Below are positions 6,873 to 14,302 of a stretch of 34,991 nucleotides of DNA, piece after piece (positions within the stretch are counted from its first letter, which is position 1; every line of letters begins with the position of its first letter). This stretch comes from Bacillus sp. AFS088145 (lineage in GTDB: Bacteria > Bacillota > Bacilli > Bacillales > Bacillaceae_G). The stretch spans positions 49,647 to 84,637 of the forward strand of contig NZ_NUUX01000034.1 in NCBI RefSeq assembly GCF_002564465.1, written 5' to 3'. Under the pieces are notes generated by a model, which had not been told where the DNA came from, searched no databases, and saw nothing but the letters and a program-made list of their open reading frames with translations. The position numbers and the translations under genes are program-made.

Positions 6873-8384
6873 TTATGACGCATTGCTCTTAGCCATTTCT
6901 TTATCTGATAAACGCTCGTTACCCATTAAGAAAATTGAAATCAATGCTAATCCTACAGGAACTAATGTCCAAAGGAATGTATGTGCAATTGATGTTGAAA
7001 ATACATCAGTAATTTTTGTCAGTATTGGTGCAGGAATCAATTTGGCAGCTTCAGGCGTAAAGGCTTGATTAATATTCGAAAAATTCTGAGGTGCGCCACT
7101 TTTCGCAAATGCATCAGCAATTTCATCTGTAAATACATTTCGTTGAATAACACCAAAAACCGTAATACCAACTGTCATGCCTAAAGCACGAAGGAATGCG
7201 TTAGTTGAACTTGCTGAACCACGGTTTTCATTATCAAAATGATGCATCGCAGACATACCAAGAACTGAGAATGATGCCCCTACACCAAATCCAACAATGA
7301 TCATATAAACGATCACTTGGAATTTAGTCGTATCAGGTGTTAAAGTACCTAGACAAATAATACCTGCTAATAAAAGTACAACCGAACCAACCATGATATT
7401 ACGATAACTAGTTTTATTTGCTAAAGCTCCACCAAATGCGGCAGAAATACTTACACTCACCATCATTGGTAATAAAACTAAACCAGAATTCGTAGCTGTT
7501 CCACCTTGAACAAACTGGATAAAGATTGGAATATAAATTGTTGCAGCGATGAATGCCGCTCCATAAAATAATCCAACGAAGTTACTAGCAGCAAAAAGAC
7601 GATATTTAAACATGCTAAACGAAATAATCGGTTCAGCTGCTTTACGTTCAATAATTAAAAAGACAATAAGGAAAACAGCAAATCCAGCAAATAAACCTAA
7701 AATTTGAACTGAATCCCAAGCATATTCTTTTCCACCTAGCTCAAGTGCAAACATTAAACAGATGATACTAATAACAAATGTTGTAGCACCCCACCAGTCG
7801 ATTTGTTGCTTTGTGTGGTTTTTTGACTCGACATAAAAATAACTAATTAGTCCAAGTGTTAAAAGTCCAAAAGGAATATTTATATAGAAAATATATCTCC
7901 AGTTAATATAATCTGTAATATAAGCACCAATTAATGGTCCTAGAACACTTGATAATCCAAAAACAGCACCAAAAATACCGCTCATTTTACCACGCTTTTC
8001 AACAGGAAACACATCCCAAATAATTGAAAAAGCAATTGGCATTAAAGCACTTCCACCAATACCTTGAATTGCACGGTAAATACTAAGCTGAATAATAGAA
8101 TTCGCTGTTCCACAAAGAACTGAACCTAAAATGAATAATATAATTCCTAACATAAAAAATCTTTTTCTACCGTACATATCAGAAAGTTTACCGAAAATTG
8201 GCATCCCAGCCATTTCTGTAACTAAGTAAGCCGATGTTACCCAAACAAATTTATCATAACCACCTAAATCTTTTAAAATTGTAGGCATCGCCGTAGAAAC
8301 GATTGTGTTATCAAGGGAAGCGAAAAATATCCCAAGCAATAACGCAATCATAACAGGAACCAGTTTTGTTTCCCTTTTTTGCAT
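6873..8384 (-). CDS. MFS drug:H+ antiporter, DHA2 (EmrB/QacA) family, 14 TM
   Basis: A 503-residue inner membrane efflux protein expected to export lipophilic cations or antibiotics in exchange for protons. Family motifs are all present: LDNTIVSTAMPTI in TM1 (motif D1), GKLSDMYGRKR between TM2 and TM3 (motif A), YRAIQGIGG (motif B) and AVFGLSSVLGPLIGAYI in TM5 (motif C). Length and hydrophobicity fit 14 segments. It resembles B. subtilis Bmr3/MdtP-type pumps, but I cannot choose a name. Start: the ATG at 8384 is eight bases from AGGAG, while the ATG two codons earlier is only two bases away, so the second is preferred. The upstream region carries a single ACTGTATT half-site (8430-8437) but no clear promoter. 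No dedicated regulator adjoins it. Confidence 0.9.
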   Translation of the reverse strand: MQKRETKLVPVMIALLLGIFFASLDNTIVSTAMPTILKDLGGYDKFVWVTSAYLVTEMAGMPIFGKLSDMYGRKRFFMLGIILFILGSVLCGTANSIIQLSIYRAIQGIGGSALMPIAFSIIWDVFPVEKRGKMSGIFGAVFGLSSVLGPLIGAYITDYINWRYIFYINIPFGLLTLGLISYFYVESKNHTKQQIDWWGATTFVISIICLMFALELGGKEYAWDSVQILGLFAGFAVFLIVFLIIERKAAEPIISFSMFKYRLFAASNFVGLFYGAAFIAATIYIPIFIQFVQGGTATNSGLVLLPMMVSVSISAAFGGALANKTSYRNIMVGSVVLLLAGIICLGTLTPDTTKFQVIVYMIIVGFGVGASFSVLGMSAMHHFDNENRGSASSTNAFLRALGMTVGITVFGVIQRNVFTDEIADAFAKSGAPQNFSNINQAFTPEAAKLIPAPILTKITDVFSTSIAHTFLWTLVPVGLALISIFLMGNERLSDKEMAKSNAS

Positions 8385-8456
8385 GACCATCTCTCCTTTT
8401 ACATTTCAAGCATAAATTTTAATTTCAATACTGTATTCATGGCCTAACTTAAGTAT

Positions 8457-8500
8457 CTGACTGGATTAAAAAGCGCTTGTCTTTCGAGGCGCCTAGTCTG
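8457..8500. repeat. Palindromic repeat, copy C (divergent)
   Basis: Bases 8472-8492 are the exact reverse complement of bases 1-21 of the window (the GCGCCTCGAAAG core). CTGACTGG (8457-8464) pairs with CTAGTCTG (8493-8500) with one mismatch, replacing the CAGACTG/CAGTCTG stem of copy B. Flanks do not match copy B's terminal inverted repeats. It lies between the MFS start and a small membrane protein gene. Confidence 0.7.
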
Positions 8501-8543
8501 ATGAAGAGCTAACCTTTGACGAACATTAGCACAGCAGTCAAAA

Positions 8544-8723
8544 TCAGTCTCTATTAATGTATAAAATAGCATTACTTAATAGACCAAAACCTATTCCAAT
8601 TCCAAAACCAAGAAATCCTCCTACGATTAAATGTGATGTAAAATAACCTACACCTAAACCAATCGTTAATCCTAAAATTACAAAAGCAGCATAAAAAATA
8701 CCTACAGCTTCCTCATGTCTCAT
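8544..8723 (-). CDS. 59-residue small membrane protein
   Basis: An open frame running MRHEEAVGIFYAAFVILG to YINRD. It has two strongly hydrophobic segments (about residues 7-27 and 32-56) packed with glycine in GxxxG-like patterns (GLTIGLGVG, GGFLGFGIGIGFG) and a short charged N-terminus, so a two-TM hairpin is likely. A GGAAGGAA site lies 12-14 bases before the ATG, somewhat far. I do not recognise a family. It stands alone between yitZ and the MFS gene, and copy C of the palindromic repeat follows it. The composition (long hydrophobic runs without stop codons, charged ends) makes chance unlikely, but expression is unproven. Confidence 0.65.
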   Translation of the reverse strand: MRHEEAVGIFYAAFVILGLTIGLGVGYFTSHLIVGGFLGFGIGIGFGLLSNAILYINRD

Positions 8724-9013
8724 AATATATAATCATTCCTTCCATACAATTTAATTTCACATAAAGTAAATGAATGTCTCCATAAATACTTTCATTATTT
8801 TAAAGTTAATATAACATTGTTTCGTTACTTAAACAATATATAAATTTAAATTTATTGTTTTATTTTTATTAAAAACAGTACTTTATATGTAAATCATGCT
8901 ATTTATTCATTAACTTTATTGTATAAAAAGGAATATAACAACGTTACGTACAAAAACAATCCACAAAAACAAAACATTGTTGTGTTACTCTGAATTTAAA
9001 TAATAAAATTCAT

Positions 9014-9556
9014 TTACTTAGGACCTGGCTGCCCCTTGCTCATTATCATTTTATAACAAAGACCAAGTGCACTTATTAAGAAAAGCCATGCCGCTAAATG
9101 AAACATAAATTGAATGTCGATTGATTCAAGTAAAGTTCCTACACCTATAATACAGATAGCTGTTACAAAAGAAGTCCAAAATAAGTAACTCCTATAAAAA
9201 TCAGATGAAGCATTCATAAATAATTTCTTTTCAGCGATCTTGAATAAAGCAGTAAATCCTCCAAATAAAACTTGCCCAATATAAACAATCTTTATATTAT
9301 CGATCAAAGGCAAGGAAAAAAACAATAAACAGCAAAATAATGAATGGAATATCATTAATAAAAATGGTGAAACCCGGTCAACGAATCGGCCACCAAAGTA
9401 TACAACCACACTTAAACTTAATGAAAAAAGTCCATATAATAAACTAAATACGTCATACGCATCTCCTATATTCCTTAAAAAGAGGACATAATATGGAAAT
9501 ACTAAAGAGCTACTAAAACCAATGATACTAAGTAAGGCGATTAAAAAACGGTTCAT
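9014..9556 (-). CDS. yitZ: Half-size MFS-like membrane protein YitZ
   Basis: A 180-residue protein with about six TM segments, equivalent to one half of a normal 12-TM major facilitator; VYFGGRFVDRVSPF sits where motif A (GxxxDRxGR) is expected. B. subtilis has a similarly short MFS-like gene, yitZ, directly after yitY, so the short length is probably ancestral rather than a truncation. Start: ATG 9556, with GGGGAG seven bases upstream; the frame is open eight codons further, into the end of yitY, but without a ribosome site. It begins four bases after the yitY stop, so the two are cotranscribed. Substrate unknown; a half transporter would need to dimerise or act with YitY. Confidence 0.8.
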   Translation of the reverse strand: MNRFLIALLSIIGFSSSLVFPYYVLFLRNIGDAYDVFSLLYGLFSLSLSVVVYFGGRFVDRVSPFLLMIFHSLFCCLLFFSLPLIDNIKIVYIGQVLFGGFTALFKIAEKKLFMNASSDFYRSYLFWTSFVTAICIIGVGTLLESIDIQFMFHLAAWLFLISALGLCYKMIMSKGQPGPK

Positions 9557-9560
9557 AGGA

Positions 9561-10997
9561 TTACTCCCCATAATTTTCATAAAAAGTATTCATAAATACA
9601 CTATTTGGATCAAACTCTCTTTTCTTATTGAAAAAATCTTGCGTTTTTGGATATGCTGTAACCATTTGTTGCTTAGACTGATATGGATAATAAGGTAAAT
9701 AATAGGTTCCTCGATGCTCCAGAGTTAGATCAGTCCACTTTTGAATTACCTCTTTTGCATATTGAACAGAATCTTTATCTTTACCATGTTGAATCAAAAC
9801 AACGAAAGCAAACATATCATCTTTCGCATAATTCATGACTGTTTCATCATCTTTTTCAACGTATCGAATCGTTATATTTAATATATTTAAATTTTCATAT
9901 TGTAAATATTCTCTAACATCATCAATGTAATGAGTAAATTCATTTACAGGTACAAAAAATTCCTGTAAAACTTGTGTATCTTGGCGGTCATCAAATTCCA
10001 TAAACTTACTTTCAGAACGCATGACATTATTACGAGTTTCATAGTTCCCGTTTAGGGAGTGAATAAAGCGATATTGAAAGTCCCAAAATAGATTTTTACC
10101 AATGTCCGAAGTTCTGGACATACCTAGTGCAAACTTCGGTAAAAAAGCGGAATGATCTTCCTTCAGCTCTTGATCTGAATCGGTCATTTTACGAGATGTT
10201 GCCATATAATTAATTGCATAGACCTTATCTAAAAAGCTATCTGGTGCTACAGAAATCCTAGCAATATGCATTCTTGCATTTTGGTTTTCTAATACGTTCT
10301 TGTTAAAATAATTTGGATACTTCTTGTAGTCCATCGTTTTTGTTTCTACTCTATATAATTCATTATTTGTTAGTTGAAACTCTACTTCTAAAATAATTCC
10401 AAATAATCCATATCCACCTAATACATATGGGAATAAATCTTTATTCTCAGTGCGGCTTACTTTAATTACTTTCCCTTCTGGTGTTAATAATGTAAACCAA
10501 TTAACAGTACTAGCTAATGAGTGATTCCGAATATCACGGCCATGTGCGTTCACACTTAATGAACCACCTACTGAGAATATCTCTTGTGACTGAGTAACCT
10601 TTAAGGCCAGATGATAAGGATTAATCGCATTTTGTATATCTCCCCATGTTGCACCACTTTGAACAATAACTGTCTTTTGAATAGGGTCCACTTTTTCAAC
10701 CTTATTAAATGTTTTTAAATCAATGACCACACCATCTTTATAATATGTATGACCACCTTGACTATGTCGCTCACCTGCAATCGAAACTGTCTTACCTTGT
10801 TTTTTTGCTTCAATTACAATTTTCTTTAATTGATCTACTTCCTTCCCTTTGACAATACGATCAATTTTAGTAGGAAGAAGATGGCCAACATCATCAATCA
10901 CTCCATGTTTTAATGGTGCAGGTTTAGTCCACAGCGTATGTAAAACTGTCACAAACACGGTTATGAGGAGTATTCCTACAAATATTCTTTTCCCCAA
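9561..10997 (-). CDS. yitY: Membrane-anchored FAD-binding oxidase, L-gulonolactone oxidase-like
   Basis: A 478-residue flavoprotein. Residues 4-21 form an N-terminal signal anchor, so the enzyme is likely outside the membrane or attached to it. The PCMH/FAD_binding_4 domain is clear: AGERHSQGGHT (residues 74-84) corresponds to the segment that carries the flavin-linked His in aldonolactone oxidases, and VGGSLSVNAHGRD (143-155) is the second FAD loop. The C-terminal FDPNSVFMNTFYENYG matches the family's usual FDPxxxFxNxF ending. The substrate, probably a sugar alcohol or lactone, is not shown by sequence. Start is TTG 10997, with AGGAGG nine bases upstream. It forms an operon with yitZ, the same pair as in B. 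subtilis. Confidence 0.88.
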   Translation of the reverse strand: MGKRIFVGILLITVFVTVLHTLWTKPAPLKHGVIDDVGHLLPTKIDRIVKGKEVDQLKKIVIEAKKQGKTVSIAGERHSQGGHTYYKDGVVIDLKTFNKVEKVDPIQKTVIVQSGATWGDIQNAINPYHLALKVTQSQEIFSVGGSLSVNAHGRDIRNHSLASTVNWFTLLTPEGKVIKVSRTENKDLFPYVLGGYGLFGIILEVEFQLTNNELYRVETKTMDYKKYPNYFNKNVLENQNARMHIARISVAPDSFLDKVYAINYMATSRKMTDSDQELKEDHSAFLPKFALGMSRTSDIGKNLFWDFQYRFIHSLNGNYETRNNVMRSESKFMEFDDRQDTQVLQEFFVPVNEFTHYIDDVREYLQYENLNILNITIRYVEKDDETVMNYAKDDMFAFVVLIQHGKDKDSVQYAKEVIQKWTDLTLEHRGTYYLPYYPYQSKQQMVTAYPKTQDFFNKKREFDPNSVFMNTFYENYGE

Positions 10998-11034
10998 GTT
11001 CTTTTCCTCCTAATAGAAAAAATAAATTTAAACG

Positions 11035-11073
11035 TTAAAAAAAGACGTGCTTACACTAATGTATACACGTCTT
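11035..11073 (-). terminator. Terminator of the ydbS-ydbT operon
   Basis: On the minus strand AAGACGTG and CACGTCTT pair perfectly over a 16-base loop and are followed by seven T. It lies 33 bases after the ydbT stop codon. Confidence 0.85.
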
Positions 11074-11105
11074 CTCTTTACGATCTGTGATTGTTCAATA
11101 TGGTT

Positions 11106-12527
11106 TTAACTAAACCAACCAATCATTCGATTTACGTCTTTTTCATCTAAATGCCTTACCTGATAAGTACGACCAAATTGGCTTGAAAGAATCGTAATGT
11201 AGATTGATTTTAATTTTACTCTTTTTTGAAGGAAACTTTGTTCACCGATCAATACTTGTATTCGCTCTTTTGGTAAAATCGCAGTTGTTCTTGAGAGATA
11301 ACCAGACTGAATAATCACAGTTCGATCTAATAATGTATAGCCTGCATTTCTAAATCCTAATTCCCCAATAAATATACCGATTAAAACGATGCCATAAGCC
11401 CAGAAATGAACAAATGGAAGTAATACAATTCCACTTGCTATTAGAAGAAAAGTAATAATCATTCTTGAATAATACGTTTTTCGAGCTCTTTTTGGTGCTC
11501 GGTTTGATATTTCATCATAGTTAATAGAAGGGATAAAATTTTTTAGGAATAAGTGGACATCCTTCGTTTTAATAAATGGATGTAGAACATGTCTACCTTG
11601 TTCCTGCTTATCCCCCATTCCAACAGCTTCGACGTAAACTGTAGAATAGCCAAATAATTGACGAATGATCCCTTCTTTTATAACGACTCCTTGAATTCGT
11701 TTTAATGAAACCGTAAATTCATTTTTTTCGAATAACCCTCTTGTAATAATAATTCGATCATCTATTCTTTGGACAGTAAAGTTAGCAAATTTCAATATGT
11801 ATCGAATGGTTGAAAAAATTAGGGAAAGTAATAAACTACCTAAAAATACAATAAAAAACATCATGTAAGTGAATGTTTGTATTTGATTATATATTGCCAC
11901 ATAAATACTATGTGGAAGTAAATCCTCGATTTGTGAAAATAATGATGCTAAAACAGCAAAAGCTAGTCCAACTTCAAAGGAAGTGATTCCAGCTAAAAAA
12001 AGTTTTCTCGTTTCAATTGTTAAACTTATATCTACTAATGGCACTGCTTGTACACTATTTTCCTCAGCTACAACCAAACCTACTTTTTTCTTTTTAGACT
12101 TTAATACTTCATTTTTTAATGAAAGTGCCACTTCCTTAGGAATTGCATTTAATATGCCTTCAGCTTTTTTTCCACCAGCTGTTTCAATTCGTACGCTTAC
12201 CACTTTAAAAAGCTGTTGAATAAATCCAGCATTAATTGAAAAAGACTGAATACGTTCTTTTTGAATAAATGTATTTTCGATTACAAATAATCCCGAACGA
12301 ATTCTAAATTCATCTTCAGTTATATAGTAGGTAAATCGATACCATTTTATGATTGCTGAAGCAACTGGAAAAACAATCAGAACAGCAGCAAACAAATATT
12401 GAAACATTGACCCTTTACCACCTGAAACTAAAAGTATAATAAGTGGAATTAGTACGTTTTTAATTTGCTCTAAAAATACGGTAAGTATATAAGCTGGATG
12501 TTGTCTTTTTGGCTCATACATCGTCAT
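11106..12527 (-). CDS. ydbT: Bacterial PH-domain membrane protein YdbT
   Basis: A 473-residue membrane protein with three repeats of a two-helix membrane hairpin followed by a bPH2 (DUF304/PF03703) domain. The PH units are visible as YYITEDEFRIRSGLF...QKERIQSFSI, RIDDRIIITRGLFEKNEFTV...KRIQGVVI, and LLDRTVIIQSGYLSR...LPKERIQVLI. In B. subtilis the ydbS-ydbT pair belongs to the sigma-W regulon and gives resistance to bacteriocins of other bacilli. Start chosen at ATG 12527, with AAGGA six bases upstream; a GTG immediately before and an ATG two codons later are alternatives. The start overlaps the end of ydbS, so translation is coupled. Confidence 0.88.
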   Translation of the reverse strand: MTMYEPKRQHPAYILTVFLEQIKNVLIPLIILLVSGGKGSMFQYLFAAVLIVFPVASAIIKWYRFTYYITEDEFRIRSGLFVIENTFIQKERIQSFSINAGFIQQLFKVVSVRIETAGGKKAEGILNAIPKEVALSLKNEVLKSKKKKVGLVVAEENSVQAVPLVDISLTIETRKLFLAGITSFEVGLAFAVLASLFSQIEDLLPHSIYVAIYNQIQTFTYMMFFIVFLGSLLLSLIFSTIRYILKFANFTVQRIDDRIIITRGLFEKNEFTVSLKRIQGVVIKEGIIRQLFGYSTVYVEAVGMGDKQEQGRHVLHPFIKTKDVHLFLKNFIPSINYDEISNRAPKRARKTYYSRMIITFLLIASGIVLLPFVHFWAYGIVLIGIFIGELGFRNAGYTLLDRTVIIQSGYLSRTTAILPKERIQVLIGEQSFLQKRVKLKSIYITILSSQFGRTYQVRHLDEKDVNRMIGWFS

Positions 12528-12993
12528 CACTTATCCTTGCTAAGTAGATAATTTTATCTCTAAGCCTTTCAGCGACATGGTGTTCTAAGCCTTCAATTTC
12601 ATGTGTGGTGGCAGCCGTGGAAATATTCACTGTAGATAAACCGTATCGACGAAGTATTGGTCCTACTTCTGTCGTAACGTGTTGAACTCTGACCATAGGA
12701 ATGACAATTCGTTTAATAACAAATATTCCTTTTTGAATTTCTAACTCATTTTCATAAATCTCATATGCGGTATATTTCAATTTAAGTGTAGGTAAAAATA
12801 AAGTTAAAAAAATAATTAACGCTATAACGACACCTATAATAATCATTAAAATAAAGAAGGGAAGTGAAAAATATCTCATAAGAAAATAATAGATAATTGG
12901 TAAAGCAACTAAAGAGATACTGCTAAGTAGTGATGTAATTCTCCATACTGACCTCATTTTAGGTGATGGTCTTTGTGATGGATTTGCTCTCAT
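12514..12993 (-). CDS. ydbS: Bacterial PH-domain membrane protein YdbS
   Basis: A 159-residue protein: a short polar N-terminus (SQRPSPKMRSVWRI), two TM helices (about residues 19-40 and 44-69), then one bPH2 domain (KYTAYEIYENELEIQKGIFV, VIPMVRVQHVTTEVGPILRR, VNISTAATTHEIEGL). It is the usual partner of YdbT, whose frame it overlaps by 14 bases. Together they are thought to protect the membrane from antimicrobial peptides. Start at ATG 12993, after AAAAGGTGAT. Unlike in B. subtilis, the upstream sequence shows a vegetative-type promoter and no TGAAAC...CGTA sigma-W site. Confidence 0.88.
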   Translation of the reverse strand: MRANPSQRPSPKMRSVWRITSLLSSISLVALPIIYYFLMRYFSLPFFILMIIIGVVIALIIFLTLFLPTLKLKYTAYEIYENELEIQKGIFVIKRIVIPMVRVQHVTTEVGPILRRYGLSTVNISTAATTHEIEGLEHHVAERLRDKIIYLARISDDDV

Positions 12994-13033
12994 TTAATCA
13001 CCTTTTCTATCTCATTAATCTATCACTTACTAT

Positions 13034-13061
13034 ATCATACCATGAGACAAACTATTCACAA
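13034..13061 (-). promoter_or_regulatory. Probable extended -10 promoter of ydbS-ydbT
   Basis: Minus strand TTGTGA (13061-13056), a 16-base spacer and TATGAT (13039-13034) preceded by TGG, an extended -10. No sigma-W TGAAAC/CGTA pair is present within 100 bases of the start. Confidence 0.5.
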
Positions 13062-13162
13062 ACCTCCTATTTATCGACAAAGTTAAAAAAAGGTAATTTT
13101 CCCCATGATTGATGAAAAAATAATCATTTAACTAAGCAAATATCTTTAAGCTGATTAATCAT

Positions 13163-13212
13163 AAAAAAGGTTAACTCATAGAGTCTAACGTACAAAGACT
13201 TATGAGTAACCC
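13163..13212 (-). terminator. Terminator of the deacetylase gene at 13217
   Basis: On the minus strand GGTTACTCATAAGTCT pairs with AGACTCTATGAGTTAACC (one bulged position), followed by six T. It begins five bases after the stop codon. Confidence 0.8.
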
Positions 13213-13216
13213 TATT

Positions 13217-14002
13217 TCAATCGTAATAAATAGTCTCAGATTCTCTAAAATTTACAATTACCTTTGCCTGTCCTTCTACAATCTTAGCAAATTCAGCCAT
13301 CGTAGTGTCATACTTAATATAGATTCTAGGTAAAAGATATTCTTCATTCTTTGTACCTTTTTCTAGATAATATTTCGGATCTGTCGCTACTGCAAATTTA
13401 TAGTATTTTTTTGTTTCCTCAATTACTTTATCATTATGATAACCATAAGGATAAGAGAGGGCTATCACAGCATTTCCAGTGATTGATTGGATCTTATCTT
13501 TGGAATCTTTCAACTCATGATTATAATCATCTATCTTCCTTAAATCTGGATGGGTTGCAGTGTGCGATTGGATTGAAAACATCCCTGAATCAGACATCTT
13601 TTTTAAATCCGTGCTAGAAAGACGATCCGGCCATCCAATATAGTCGGATATCGCAAATATAGTTGCTCTTGGTGTAAACGTATCCGATTTCAATTTTTGA
13701 AAGATTTTTAACACATTTAAGTTATTTTTATAACCGTCATCAATTGTAATAAATACAGGTTTCTTTACGTTATTACGGTCTCCCCATTGTTCAAAAGTTA
13801 AAAGCGTAAATCCATGATCACGTAAATAGATCATTTGCTTTTCAAAATTCTCTGGTGAGACAAACAAGTCTCTTACTCCGTGACCAGTAAACTCATCAAT
13901 GGAATGATAAATTAAAATTGGAATTTTGTCTGCAGCATGTGTTTTTTCTGGCAACTGTATCCACAAAAATAAACATAGAAAAAATAAAGTTATTTTTCGC
14001 AT
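13217..14002 (-). CDS. Secreted polysaccharide deacetylase family protein
   Basis: A 261-residue exported NodB-fold enzyme. The N-terminus (MRKITLFFLCLFLWIQL ... THAADK) is a signal peptide with probable cleavage after THA. The catalytic motifs of carbohydrate esterase family 4 are TIDDGY (residues 86-91; D88 and D89) and HTATHPDL (147-154, metal-binding His), with LSYPYGYHND as motif 3. The IPILIYHSID opening is typical of the YxkH/YadE-like subgroup. The likely substrate is a cell-wall or exopolysaccharide N-acetyl group. Start: ATG 14002, six bases after GAGG, and the signal peptide begins there; an upstream in-frame GTG is part of the ribosome site. Monocistronic, with its own terminator. 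Confidence 0.87.
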   Translation of the reverse strand: MRKITLFFLCLFLWIQLPEKTHAADKIPILIYHSIDEFTGHGVRDLFVSPENFEKQMIYLRDHGFTLLTFEQWGDRNNVKKPVFITIDDGYKNNLNVLKIFQKLKSDTFTPRATIFAISDYIGWPDRLSSTDLKKMSDSGMFSIQSHTATHPDLRKIDDYNHELKDSKDKIQSITGNAVIALSYPYGYHNDKVIEETKKYYKFAVATDPKYYLEKGTKNEEYLLPRIYIKYDTTMAEFAKIVEGQAKVIVNFRESETIYYD

Positions 14003-14077
14003 ATAAATCCTCACTTTATCTTTTTTCTATTAGTGTTCCAATTTCATTGCCTTGTATTATAAATTCTCTTACAAAAT

Positions 14078-14104
14078 AAAAAAAGACTCGTAAATAACCG
14101 AGTC
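14078..14104 (-). terminator. Terminator downstream of yodQ
   Basis: Minus strand GACTCG-N8-CGAGTC followed by seven T. It lies about 200 bases after the yodQ stop and closes the yodT-S-R-Q unit. The 14106-14302 stretch between them shows no open frame or other signal that I can support. Confidence 0.75.
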
Positions 14105-14302
14105 CTCTATCATTTATTGTTATAACGCCAACATCTTGATCATAGCAGTACTTAGCCCACAACATTGTATTGCTATTTTTCGCCACATTATCCACTTTAA
14201 TCTAGTCCTGATGTTTCGTCGATTATTTACATAATATTTAAAATAAAAGCTCATATTATTTCCTTGAAAATATTTTGAGACTTGTTTTGATAAAATACTT
14301 CA

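Noticed and set aside
5088-8390. Horizontally acquired resistance island
   Set aside because: Base composition and codon use match the neighbours and there is no integrase, transposase or tRNA; only repeats and a gene remnant mark the region.
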